A DNA stretch of 64,000 nucleotides from Climacium dendroides (GCA_950106755.1 OX467084.1:34289213-34353212), one strand, 5' to 3'; positions 49,990 through 61,810 are shown, counted from the first letter of the stretch. Notes: generated by a model not told the origin, from the sequence alone. Numbers and translations are program-made.

Positions 49990-50626
49990 CCCTTAAAGGA
50001 CCAAGGCCTTTTTTTTGCTAGAAAACATTGAAAATTGCCATTTTTGTAGCAAAGAGTAAAAGAAATTTTAATTTTTTTTTCACATCTAACTATAGGATCT
50101 TACACCTAACAAGTAGAAAAAATTGTAGAAAAAATTTCAAAATTTTTGACCGCATAGATTTAAAGTGGAAAAAACAAGTTTTTTAGCGCATTGAGGGACT
50201 AGATTTTTTGACTTTGTAAAATTTTTGCATTACAGAGTTTTGAGATTTAAATATTTGTAGTAGAAAATTGAGTTGAGAGTTCAAGAAAATAAATAAAAAA
50301 TAAAAAAACTTAAATTTCATTCTTAAGAAAATTGTTAAGTAGAAGTAGGTATGAGATAGAAGGAAAATCTAAAATATTAATAAATTTTAGATGGAATTAA
50401 AATGCACTAATCCCAATGGTGAGATTGTTCTAGCAAGTAAACTAAACCACGTGAAATTTTTATTTTGAAAAAATTGTAAAAAATGCATTCAGAAATGCAT
50501 CCAACGTGTTTTTTTTTCAATAAGATGCTCTAATTGCCTAAAAAACAGAAATGTCCATAACTTTCTCATAACAAATCCAAATGAAATGAATAAGAGCTTT
50601 CCAGATAGACAAAAATATAATCTACA
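49990..50626 (-). mobile_element. TTAA-family fragment nested in the CACTA element
   Basis: TTAA (49986-49989) then CCCTTAAAGG starts a stretch that is the reverse complement of the right ~640 bp of the copies at 1435 and 12126. Examples are CCAAGGCC, CCAATGGTGAGATTGTTCTA, and CATAACTTTCTCATAACAAATCC. The other terminus is missing. Confidence 0.65.
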
Positions 50627-51106
50627 ATTGGAATTCCATATTGAATGTATTGTTGTGTCATACTATATTGAATTTGATGTTGCAAACAACCTAGATTTAA
50701 TAAATGTGACTTTATCAATTAAATGTTCAAGGAGACATCCCCATATATGTTGGAAATGACATGCAAATGTTCATCATGACATCATAAACAACAAATAAGA
50801 TTTGTAGAAAATTTAGAAATTGTTGAAGCAAATGTTTAAAACAACATTGATGTGAATGTCTAATTTCATACTACAGATGTTCTTTTGAATGTTTACAATG
50901 ACGTTGAAAAAAACATAACTAAGACGTGTAAATGTTTTTTAAAACATCATTTCAGACATCATTGTATTTATGTTGCTGCTCATATTTTAGTTTTGTATAT
51001 CCCATATTGTTTGTCATGCCTCTTACACCCCACTAGTATAAAAGGCTTGTCTTTTCATCAATTAATAAGTAGATTTTTGAGCCATTCAATATACTTGATA
51101 AATATA

Positions 51107-51300
51107 GTGTATGGCATATTATATAGTGTATTTTGTATGGCATGTTGTATATATTTTGTATGGTATTTTTTGTATGGCATGTTGTATATATATTGTATTT
51201 TGTATGGCATGTTGTATATATTTTGTATGGTGTATTTTGTATGGCATATTATATATATTATATTTTGTATGGCATATTTTATATGTTGTATTGCATATGA
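51107..51300 (+). repeat. TTTGTATGGCAT minisatellite
   Basis: TGTATGGCATGTTGTATATA recurs with a 30-40 bp period six or seven times. The Tyr/Ile/Cys-rich ORFs at 50885-51476 are its translation, not genes. Confidence 0.85.
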
Positions 51301-52149
51301 ATGATATGATATACCATATATTGCATATTTTATATTGTATACAACATATTACTACATTGACAACATTAGAACGTTCAATACAATGCATACATGTATTCCA
51401 GGATATGTCCCAAAAAATAAGTGTTCATAAATGCATCTCCTTCTACGAAGATCAAACAAGTGGATGTCGCCACTAACATCCTACAATGCAAGAAGCCATC
51501 TACAACCCCAGCATGTACTTGTGCTGGCTTGTGCAAACAGACATCTCCTATGACAGGGTATGCTTTAAGAAGCACGCATGTGCAAACTCCACACGTTCAG
51601 ATGGACATTTCAATCAGCATATTACTGTTTCACCTGACGTCATTTAAGATACTTGGACGTCCACAATGATGTCTCAGAAGACATCCTAAAATGCTAGTTA
51701 GACCAAGCAAGTGGCCCCCCAAAACGCCACGTCAGCACCCGCGGATGCCACGTCAGTTAATTTCGTCAGCACCGACGTGGCATGCCACGTCAATTACACG
51801 TCAGATGCCACATCATAGATGGGAAATGAATGAAAAAATGACACTCTGGCTTTCCCGCACCTAGGTGGCAGCTACATGTCAACTCCTGAAGTTACCCGTT
51901 GATCAATGTTTTTTTGGACATCACGATGCTGGGCCTGCAAATCTGATGCAACGTACCATGTTTTTGGCATGTCCACAGCAGCACAAAGTGATTGGACATC
52001 AGTCCAGACATAGAACACGTCACGCGCGATGTCTGGGTGTCCAAATTGCGATGTCGCGGCAGACACAGTTTTCTTATAGTGGTACAAGATGGGCATATAA
52101 GCAATTCGTATTTGGATTCTCTTAACTACGAATTGTCTACCTACACAAA

Positions 52150-52250
52150 TATTGTATTAGATTCATACTAATACAAATACTATACTAAGGTCATACAAGT
52201 ACAAATACCATACCAAGTTCATACGATTATAAGTACAATACTAGCTTTCT
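52150..52250 (+). repeat. ~29-bp tandem repeat, three copies
   Basis: TTCATACTAATACAAATACTATAC, GTCATACAAGTACAAATACC and TTCATACGATTATAAGTACA follow one another directly. Confidence 0.75.
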
Positions 52251-52757
52251 CAAATGGCCTCCTGTGGTCATGATATCACCTCACAACAAAGTCCATTCCC
52301 TTGACAAACTCATCGCCACTCTTTTGTGTCTCAGGATCCTTGCAACATGATAGTAGTCATTTGGAGTAGCATTATAGGTGGTTCTATTGTGTAATTTGTT
52401 ACAAAAAAAATTCTTGCAATTTAGGGTGATCTAAGTATCAGCATTTGGTATATTTCTCATTGGTTCAATCTAATCTAGGATTTCATTTTTGTAAAATTTT
52501 ATTTCTACGTATCGATAACAATGGCGAGAAGGCTAGCAACAAGGAGTACAATACAAGGTGGACCATGAAGCAAGGGAGATCCTAGCGGAAGTAATGAGGA
52601 GCCGAATGTGGAAGTAAACGTGGTTCCAAAAGTTGAACAAACAGAGACCTGAGTTGGAATAGAGGTACAAGGATCATGGCCCATTTCTATGAAAACTATC
52701 ACATAGACAGCTTAGGTTGCAAATCACATGAGGAAAACTAACACAACAGGTAGAATG

Positions 52758-54140
52758 CCTTGGTGCCGATGGTACTTTTAATCCAACCCTGTACCCTAGA
52801 ATTATATAATCCTTAGTATTAATTGGTCTTGTTTCTGGCAACTAAATTTTCCCTTTTTTGACGTGCTAAAATGGCCTCAACGCCGATTGGTACTTCTTGA
52901 TGACAAAATCATAACTTTAGAGTACATGGTTTTTGGTAAGGTCAGCATGCAGAGTTGAAATTTATTGAGAGATTATAGATTCGATATTCAAGGGTGATGA
53001 GTGGCCACTTTCCAAGAATGTAAATGTATCAACCTTGGTGCCGATGGTAGTCTTGGTGCACTTTCTTCTATCTTCATTCTCAATCCATTAGAGATTGTTC
53101 TTCCAAAAAATTCTCAACCAAATAGGAACTGCTAGTCTTAATATTAGCCTTGGCGCAAAGGGCTTTGTTTCTCTTATTGACGTTAGGTTAGAATGATCGG
53201 AAGTAGTATTATTTGATTTTATACAATCAAAAAATTTGAAACAATTTATTAATATTTCTCAGTTACTATCATTGAAAGGGGGGCCTTGGTGTCGAGGATA
53301 GATTTAAGGTATGTTGACCTTTATTAAAAAATTCATTATTTTCTTTTCTAGAATCACAAACATAGTTTGATTTCTACGTTCCATTGGTATAAATTGAATA
53401 TTTTTCACCTTTTGCACTTGAAATCTAATCTTGCATCATCTTCTTGATATTTAGCATACTCCAATTCACGAATGATAAATTGATTGTGAAATTTGTCCGC
53501 CAAATTCTACTGCATTGGCAATAACAGTGCATCACTTACAGAAAATTTCATTAAAAATATTTGACTTGGGTTTTAAATTCTTGTTTGTAGAATGTGGCCT
53601 TGGCATTGAGGACTAGATTTTTCACTCCAAAGTATTCAGTTCAATTAGTCTTTGATGAATCATTGCTCATGGTTGGCTATCCCTTGATTGCCTTCTGTTG
53701 TTAGAAAATTGAGTTCAAAAATTTTGGTTTCATATAGCCTTGGTGCCATAGATAGTAGAAAGAAGATGTAGGTTCAAAAGTTCATTAGTTTGTGTTGGGA
53801 TTTCCAATTCTCATTACTTGAATTTGTGGAACAAATCTCAAAAATTCTTGACCTTGGTGCCAAGGCCACATTGAAGTCGATGGAAAACAATCTAAGGATT
53901 CTCAAGATGATACAATCTATCTTACTAGTTCTCAAGATGATACATTTTATTATCACATACAAAATGGATCCCCTCAACGCCAAAGGGAGGATGCCAGTCT
54001 TGGCATACAGGTCTTAAAACAGGATAAAAATTGTTTTGTTTTATATTGTCATTTGATTGCTTTGTCTGGGTTATTCATTGAAAATGTTTTACTTCACAAT
54101 TTCATGCTTTGATGCATCAGGATGCCCCTCAGCACCGAGG
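52758..54140 (+). repeat. Degenerate ~115-157-bp array with CCTTGGTGCCGA core
   Basis: The core CCTTGGTGCCGAtGGTA, or variants such as CCTCAACGCC and CCTTGGTGTCGAGG, occurs at 52758, 52875, 53033, 53148, 53284, 53598, 53738, 53852, 53972 and 54127. Spacings are 114-158 bases, with one double gap. The sequence between cores is poorly conserved. The array ends about 150 bp before the pseudogene at 54296, so it may be its promoter-side repeat or the subterminal region of a carrier transposon. Confidence 0.65.
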
Positions 54141-54295
54141 GGAAGATGAAAATCATAAGAGATTTCTATTAGTGTTTAAATGATGCTTGAATATTGGGCT
54201 ATTGACCATCTTCTTTAACCAGAGAGTGTATAGACTTTCACTAGTTGAGTTCCATTCATATGACGGTACCTTTTAATACTAATTGATTTCTTCAG

Positions 54296-57200
54296 ATGGT
54301 TTTCGTCCATTGTAGGATGTGGCAATCAAATCCCCCCGCCGTTGTACATTCTCAAGATGTGGAGGAGGAGCATGATGCTAGAGATAATGAGCAAGAGGCG
54401 ACAATTTCTATGAAGGATGTGGAGAATCTCAAAGTGGACTTCACCTCTAAGAATGCCTTTCGAAAGGCACACAAAGTGAATTCTGTTGCCTCCATTCCAG
54501 CCTTGAGATTAAAACCTACTTCAATCCCTCGCTTGAAAATTCCTTTATGTTGTCTTGCTGCTGTGTCTATGATCCATCCAGCGCTTCAATGCGATCTCAC
54601 AAGACTTGAGCAGGAGTTTGTACACGGGTATAGAGATGGATCCAACATATTTTACGTGTCTGTCACTAATGAGTAAGGAAAAATGGAGCAAGTGTTTGAT
54701 GTTGAGAAGTACATATAGGGGCCATTGTAGAATGCTAAGAATGACATCTTTAGTGCCATACTCCAAGCAACACCTAGATTAGAGCATTTGAAAAGCTCAA
54801 AGTTTTTGTTTGTGATGGTAACCACAAATTGTTGGCATAGTCTTCCTACATTTCCAAACACCATGCCAACGACCAAGATTGGCACATCTTGGTCAATTCT
54901 ATAATTCTAGAAACAAAGGGAAAAATCGGCGAAGTCTTGCATGTTATGTATGATATCAACCAGTGAGTAGTTCATTTGATCTAGTTATATATATATACTT
55001 TGTTTTTTTTAAGTTATTTTTTATTTCATTGATCATCTTCTTTTTGCCTTGCAGACATACAGAGAATTCATTCATCAAAATAAATTTGGTACACACGTTA
55101 TATTGAATCTAAAAATATAGAGTACTTCCACTAGACAAGTTTGCTGAGCACTTAAGTACCTATGAGATGGCACAATGCACCCAGAACACACAAAAGAATT
55201 GGTATTTCATGTCAGTTGAAGTATTCGCTTCTTTTATTTTTCAAGTAATACTTTTTACTAAGCTAGAGCTTGTATTTCTCTTATTTTTTGTGATTTTTTT
55301 ATAACATTACTAATTTCTATGCTACCGTGTAGTACGAGATAGTGGTAGCAGCTGACTTAGCAGTTTGAAAATACAAAAAAGACTATAGAAGAAGATTAGT
55401 CCTCAGATGCCATTTTGTCTACCATAAGATTGGCTACAAAGGAGAGAACATCCAAATTGACCCAGAAATTGGGCAAGTTGATGGGGTTGCTAATACTTAG
55501 CTTAGGAGCAAATTCCTTAAAGAAGTATGATCTCGTTGACTATTTCAATCATTAGTTGTTCTCTTCAATTTTTGAATTGTTCTAATTCCAAGTTTTTTGG
55601 GGTATAGATTGAGCGGCATTGAATCCAGAATATTGTTTCGGAGATGACTTTGTACAAGTTGCAAATGATTGCAACTTGCAATGTTAGTAGTGAGCAAAAA
55701 GTCAAGTGGCTGCAATGGTGGAATTCTTCAAATAAAACACGAAATACAAGAAGGTTTTCTACTAAGCCAATTGAAGAGAATGAATTGAAGTCCTTGGCAA
55801 AAGCTTGTTGGTATGCATGGATAAGTATTTCTCATCTAACTATTTGTTCTTTTAAATGCATTTTTTTTTTCTTGTAGTGTATGATGTTTTTATTGGCTTC
55901 AACAATTTTTTTCCAATTGATTATTGATTTTCTTCATTAAACAAATTAAAGAACTTGGGTCCTAAAATGTTCAATGACATTGTGAAAAAGGACCAATTGC
56001 CATTGAATATGGATTCTTCCAAAGAGTTAGATTATCTTAAAGGATGGAGGATTTGTGTTTGGGACAAAGCATTTTTGAGCCATTTCAAGGGGCAAGAGGG
56101 CTTTAAGAAGACAAATGACTTTAGAAAGCGCAAAAGCACTAATTTGGTGGTAAAACGTGTAATTTTCCAGTATGAATTCCAATGCATGTAGTCATTATTT
56201 ATGATTTGGTGAATTGGGTAATATTTGGCCCTGAGACATTAAATCTTTTGATTGACATTTTTGCATCTACAGGTATTTCAAGTATGAGTTGCCGGCAAAA
56301 GGGGCCCATTGCCAAGCGTGATTTATTCCATTTTCTATCAACGTGGTTGGATGCCTCTTCTAAACATTGCATGTTTTCTCCATCACAATTACAGTGGTGG
56401 ACCAACTTGCACCTCAAATTTGGTGTTTGGTATTTGGATTGCCCACTAGAATTCATGCCAGAGTTTGAGGAGGAGCTCAAATTTTCTATCAATTCTCAAA
56501 GTAGGGAAGAGAACTATGATGAGTTTGTTGGCTTGGATGAGGATGTGAGAGCTAAAGCTATGAAGAAACGGGATGAAGCTAACAAGAAGATAGCATTGAA
56601 GAACTCAGAGGCAGTGAACAAAGCTAAAGAGAAACTCACGAAGATGGCCTTGAAACTCATTGAGACTTAGGAGGCATCAACAGCTAAAAAGAACAAGGAG
56701 AAGAAAACTAAGCAACAGATTCAGTCTTTAGCTACTCAAGATGTTGGCTCCCAATACCAATGTTCTTTATCACGAGGGACCAAGCATAATGCTGACTATG
56801 TATCACTTAGCGACGGTGGTATGGTACATGGTCCACCAACCATAGAATATCTAAATGACTCACAGATTTTAATCTTTGAGTTCATTTTGAATTTTTTTCT
56901 TGCAAATGTGCTAGCTAATCCTCTACTCCAAGTATACTACAACATTGTCAATTTCAACGATTAGGTGAGCCGTCTTTTTTACCTTCATGAGATTCTTTTG
57001 ATATTATTTCCTAAATTCGTTTGTTGACCATGAAAATACTTTTGTAGCATAAGGGGGACAAGGACCTCTTCTTCAAAGGAATTAAGAGTGACAAACCACA
57101 CATTGATTTCATTATTGTGGATTTACTAGAGGGTTTGCCTGTTTCTGAATTATCTGTGCCTACAAACAACGTTCCTAAGTGGAATGTAAACAATCCTCTC

Positions 57201-58240
57201 TTCATAAAGACAGTTTTTGAATTTGCCGATGGTCATCTATATGACAACGGAGCTCTCATCATCATTTATCCTCTAAGGGCCATTACGAAACTACCATTGT
57301 CAAATATGGTACTACCTATTCTTTTGAGAAGATAAAGGATTGGTGGGGAACCAACTAGTTACATCTAGCCTCACCTTTGTCACCTTCAAGAACGATACAT
57401 TCATTTTACCTTTCTGTTTTGAGTGTATGTAATTGCTTTTCAACTTGTTTTTGTCTTATCAAATGCCTTTTTTGTTCAAAATTATATTTTTTCCTCTAAT
57501 ATTGTGTTATGTTTATAATTCTTTGTTTTCAATTGTATAACTAAACTTCTTGCACCTGACTTTGATTTTTAATTAAACTTGTAGATTATTATTATGCATG
57601 TTATGTGGATTTAACATTTTCATGCCCCTTCATTATTGTAGAAACAGGTCTTCGGAATTGCCTTGTTTGTGCGGAACTTGCCTAGTATTGGTCTTTCTAA
57701 GTTCGAATTCCAAACAAGTCCAAGCTTGCTTGAATTAGGGGTGAATGTTCCTTGTGAAGATATCCTTCAAAATTTTACCAAGTGTGAGACTTTGACCATG
57801 GACAACAACTCCAAGCCTTGAAGAGGAGTCCGAGAGAAGGATCCTCGACTCTATCAGATGTTGATAGAATCATGCTCGCTTCCAAATGATGTTGTCTTGG
57901 ATTGCACTGCTGCAATAAGTAATATTTGATTTTTTTGCTAATTTTTTTCCTTATATTCTTTTCCATATTCTCTTTCCACCTTTCAATCCTTTTTCTAACA
58001 ATCAAATTTGTATTATTTTTTATTTTAGGGGCTTCCATCCATGCTTGTAGGATTTTGAGTAGACACATAGTTACACTTGAAGAGGACAAAGGCATCTTTG
58101 ATGCAATTTTGGCACCTATGATTTGCGCAATTCCAAGTGTTCTTCAATCAACTATAGCAGTCCTTTTACATTCCAACAATGAGGATACTATGGAAGTTGA
58201 AGTTCCCCACATTGTGAAGAAATCTCGTTTCAATAAATAA
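54296..58240 (+). pseudogene. Broken ParB-like / permuted amino-methyltransferase-like gene, nine exons
   Basis: The exon model is 54296-54962, 55055-55244, 55333-55524, 55608-~55824, ~55952-~56160, 56273-56964, 57048-57424, 57642-57918 and 58029-58240. Most junctions keep GT-AG and phase, and the length is about 1000 codons. An early HGYRDGSNIFYVSV stretch is followed by KVFVCDGNHKLLA (54802-54837), the DG-x-H signature of ParB/sulfiredoxin-like folds. A Lys/Glu-rich coil spans about 56530-56720. Then come DFIIVDLLEG (about 57104-57133, motif IV position, usually DPPY-like), YDNGALIIIYP, IKDWWG, KDPRLYQMLIES, and DVVLDCTAA...ASIHACRILSRHIVTLEED (motif I). Motif IV before motif I is the permuted amino-MTase order. 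Lesions are thirteen in-frame stops (54674, 54716, 54728, 54838, 55104, 55110, 55366, 55498, 55620, 56668, 56962, 57356, 57819) and frameshifts near 54790 and 57275. Fold assignments are from motifs only. Confidence 0.62.
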
Positions 58241-60300
58241 GTCTATCTAGAGCTTCATTTTTTTCCAAATTAATATGTATAGTTTTCAACCATTCTTTAT
58301 ATTCCCATTTATGTGGCTACTTGGTTTCATCTTGTTAGAGATGTTCAAATCATTCCTAATAATTTGTTTCTTATTGTTAGCATGAATTCTATCGAGACAT
58401 CTCATCGGCCTTTTTTCACTTTACTTGGGTTTTCCCCAAGCCCAAAGAAGTCCTACGTATTGCCATTATATGTTAGAGGCTTTAGCTTCATCATTGGCAT
58501 GTCAACAAACTTTTCCTACATGGAAAAAGTCTAGTTCTATAGATCCTCACATTTTGTAGTTTGTAGATGTGGCAACTTTGGAATCAAACATAGAGACATC
58601 ATCAACCGATAGTAGTGGCCACTCTTAGTCCATGTCTCCATCTTCTATTTGATTCTTTTTTTGTTGCATTGCACATCAACACATGTTGGATTTTATTTTA
58701 TTGTTTATTATATGTTTTTTTCTATACTTCAATCATTTGTATTCTTTGTACCTCACATTTTTACATTTTGAGCTTCTTTTAGAAATTTATGGGTTATATA
58801 TGACATAGTATTCATAATTATTAATAAGGCACTAAAATGCAAAGTTCATTTAGTATTTATCTATCATAGAAGTAGTATATGACCATTGATTCAAAGGCTT
58901 GCTATTTATCACTCTGTTTGCAACCATTTTAAAATTACATATGAGTGAAAAAATGTTTATGATTTGTAAATGACATCATGAGCCTATTCCAAGTCCTAAT
59001 ATTTTAAAATTGAGAGGAAAAAGTTTTTAAATTACTATGTATTTTAAACAAAGAAAATGAAGAATGTTTTAGTCAAATATCCAAAAATCTGAAATTTTCA
59101 TCCTAAATAGTATTCTACTATCAAATGTCATGGTGTAAAGTATTTCAATACCAATTCTCTCCAAAATTACTAATTGGAGTGCAAATTACATTTTTTAAGG
59201 TCCATTTCATTAGTTGAATGTTCTTCTAGAAAGGCATTATTTTAATGAATGAAATTAAACATCATCAATAAACAACACAAAATTGTCTATAGGTTCTACA
59301 AAGGTGATTCATGGATTAAGTATCTTTTTTTTATAATTATGTTAAATTATAAAAAAAATTGAAATAAATTTTACTAAAAATCAATTGAAAATTCTTTTCA
59401 ATAAAAAAAATTATATGACCATTTCCTAGTTTCTTATCCTACATTGAAAAGTGAAGTCAGTACTCTGAAGTCCATGATCATAGGTACCTCGTCAATTTTC
59501 AAACCAAAAAAATATACGTTCACATGCTTGTAGGTTCATACATTCACATTCGTAAGCTCACAAGCTCACAAAATAGCAACTCTGGTCAATATAGGTATGA
59601 GCAAGTAACATCAATTTTGGAGGAGACATTCCACGGGAACATAGTTGTTTTCTAGAAATTGAAGCTGTAGTTGGTAGGGCCTCTGATTCTGCTGAATTGT
59701 AAAATGCACCAAAGGATCGTGCATTATTCAATGCACAACCTATGCATACTTTGGAAGAAGAAGATATAGGAAGTCAATCTTTAAGGATAATTGCAGAGAC
59801 TCTAGAGCCATTAGATTAGTGGAGTGACAAACTTCATATGGAAAGTGATATTAACAAATGTTGTTTTTGGTTTGACAATAATAGAGTTTGTTTTTTTGTA
59901 TGATGACAAGGTTGTTGTTCTTTTACAATTGAATTGTAATAAATTGATGTAGTATTTTTTAAACTACGAATAAATTTTGTGTAGTTTTATGTGCATGATT
60001 GGAAGTAAATGAGGTGCATAAGGAACAACAAGTACATTGTATGTATTTAGAATTGAGCTTTTAAATGATTCTAATTCAATAACTACAAATTCCTACAATT
60101 ATGAAGTACATTTCTAATCACATTATGTATACTAGTGTATAATTTGGAGTAGAAATGAAAGATATACATTTTACAATTTGCAAACAAAAAAATCTTGAAC
60201 TATTTATAAAAGTGGTATATCATATTTTCAAAAATCTAAAAAATGCTTGTTTCTTGTTGTATTACTAATGTACTTGGCTAAGTGCAAAAATTACAAGTTC
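58241..60300. other. Gene-free stretch between pseudogenes
   Basis: A short open stretch around 59650-59830 (PMHTLEEEDIGSQSL-type reading, two stops) may be a decayed exon of an unknown gene. The ORF at 58313-58534 is unsupported. Otherwise AT-rich with nothing recognisable. Confidence 0.4.
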
Positions 60301-60301
60301 A

Positions 60302-60577
60302 GTGTGTAAAATGCACAAAGAAAAATTCAAGAAGTTTTATAGGATGAATTTTGCTGCATTTGAAAATTTGTTGAATATGTTAACTCCTTTCTTGAGAAGT
60401 AGGTGTGTAAACCAAGTGAGGCCCCAAATAGAAGTTAAAAAAATAGTGGCAATAGTCATTTATAGATTTGCACATGGTCATAGTATAGAGCACATGGCTG
60501 ACCGTTTCAAAATTGGGGCTTCAACGATTAGAAAATATGTTGACATACTTTGCGATGGAGAAAAATTATTTAGCTAG
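60302..60577 (+). pseudogene. PIF/Harbinger transposase fragment (left arm)
   Basis: The 91-codon ORF reads FYRMNFAAFENLLNMLTPFL, then VKKIVAIVIYRFAHGHSIEHMADRFKIGASTIRKYV. That is the helix-turn-helix-containing N-terminal part of PIF/Harbinger (DDE_Tnp_4) transposases. The catalytic D-D-E part is absent, so it cannot be active. It forms the left arm of an inverted repeat with the next entry. Confidence 0.75.
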
Positions 60578-61023
60578 TACATAAGCATTTTCAATTTCCC
60601 ATTGGTGACTATATCGAAGGCATCATCTCTGATTTTGAATCCTCCTTAGAAGAATCCTTCATGGCTGAAGCTATGGATCCATTCTCGTTAGGTCTTCAAA
60701 ATTAGAGATGATGCCCTTGAGGTGGTTGCCAATGGAAAATTAGGAATGCTTATGTACTAACTAAATAATTTGTTTCCATCACAAACTATGTTCACATATT
60801 TTCAAACCATTGCAGCCCCAATTTTGAAATAGTCAACCATGTGCTCTACACTACGACCATGTGCAAATCTATAAATCACCACTACAACTATTTTTTTAAT
60901 TTCTATTTGGGGCCTCACTTGATTCACACACCTACTTCTCAAGAAAAGAATTAACATGTTCAATAAATTTTCAAATGCAACAAAACTCATCCTGTAAAAC
61001 TTCTTGAATTTCTCTTCGTGCAT
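60311..61023. repeat. Long inverted repeat of Harbinger transposase sequence, ~329-bp arms
   Basis: 60311-60639 and the reverse complement of 60695-61023 align throughout with scattered substitutions. About 55 bp of spacer lies between them. A read-through transcript would fold into a long double-stranded hairpin. Confidence 0.85.
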
Positions 61024-61179
61024 TATATTAGTTGATCTCCACACTACCCTTTCTACATAGTTCCAATGTGTGGATTGCCTAAGCTCTACCCCAAAAGAGT
61101 CAGCTAACTCATGGTTTTTTCCATGCAACAAATAAGAACAACAATGAAATAAAATGGTAGAACATTGAACTTTTATCAT
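60802..61179 (-). pseudogene. PIF/Harbinger transposase fragment (right arm, inverted)
   Basis: This ORF repeats FYRMSFVAFENLLNMLILFL and VVVVIYRFAHGRSVEHMVDYFKIGAAMV on the minus strand. It extends further upstream than the left arm (residues such as THWNYVERVVWRSTN). The catalytic region is missing here too. It is a second, slightly diverged copy of the same transposase gene segment in opposite orientation. Confidence 0.75.
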
Positions 61180-61800
61180 TAAGCTTTGGTACCTCCCTAG
61201 GGTTTGATTTGTAAATGAAGGAATTTGTCATCGCTATGGAGAGCACCATCCACACGACAACAACATGAGTAAGAAGAGATGGCTCCATATTGACTTGCTA
61301 CACCCTCCCAAATGTGTTTGTTTTGTTTCTCTCCCCAAACCTAAGTAAATTATTAAACCCCTAAAACCTTACCTTGAACACACCCTAAAAGTCCCAAAAC
61401 TTTGTAAATAAATCCCTTGCAACATGTATAAGCACTCCCCAAAAATGAACAACAAAATCAATTAATACCTAAACACAACCAAGAGGAGAAAGATGACCTA
61501 ATCCACATGGAGGCGTAGTGTAACTCCAACTTGGAGTTAACCAGGGGTCCCGTTAGCTGCACGTGTGCAGTCCTAATGCTGTACTCCCACGGTCACCAGT
61601 CCACGACGGCCACGGGCCCCATTTATTTGCGGTATTGGGTATCGACTTCGTCTCGCACCTCCCCTACAATTCCCCGTTGCAATCCCACCTCCATCGTCAC
61701 AGCTCCCTTCAGTCGTCAAAATCATCACCACCAGCGCTTCTCGGTATCCACTCGCACTTCCCTGTTCCCCTTTTTTCTGAATTCCCCTTGCTTGCCTCAT
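61180..61800. other. MPC1 upstream region / leader
   Basis: CT-rich, GC-richer sequence from about 61500 resembles a plant 5' leader. The ORFs at 61531-61929 overlap each other on both strands and have no domains. No TATA box is convincing. Confidence 0.4.
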
Positions 61801-61810
61801 TCCACCCGTC

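Larger units (their letters stand above)
48295..52081. mobile_element. CACTA (En/Spm) element, 3787 bp, perfect TIR and GTA duplication
   Basis: The left end CACTATAAGAAAACTGTGTC is exactly mirrored at the right end (GACACAGTTTTCTTATAGTG), and the match extends to 24 bases. GTA lies directly outside both ends (48292-48294 and 52082-52084), the 3-bp duplication expected for this superfamily. Both subterminal zones (48330-48900, 51650-52060) are packed with GACGT/ACGTC words, as CACTA transposase-binding regions usually are. No TnpD-like transposase is recognisable, so it is probably non-autonomous. The interior holds a second degraded left end and a TTAA-family fragment. Confidence 0.92.

Noticed and set aside
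50885..51476. Tyr/Ile/Cys-rich ORFs of 89-139 codons
   Set aside because: They translate the TTTGTATGGCAT minisatellite inside the CACTA element and exist on both strands.
52758..54140. Regularly spaced repeats as a CRISPR array
   Set aside because: The context is a plant nuclear genome, cores are degenerate, spacing is 114-158 bp, and there are no cas genes.
60302..61179. An active Harbinger transposon
   Set aside because: Both transposase pieces stop before the catalytic acidic residues, no second (Myb-like) ORF is present, and the arrangement is an inverted duplication, not an element.
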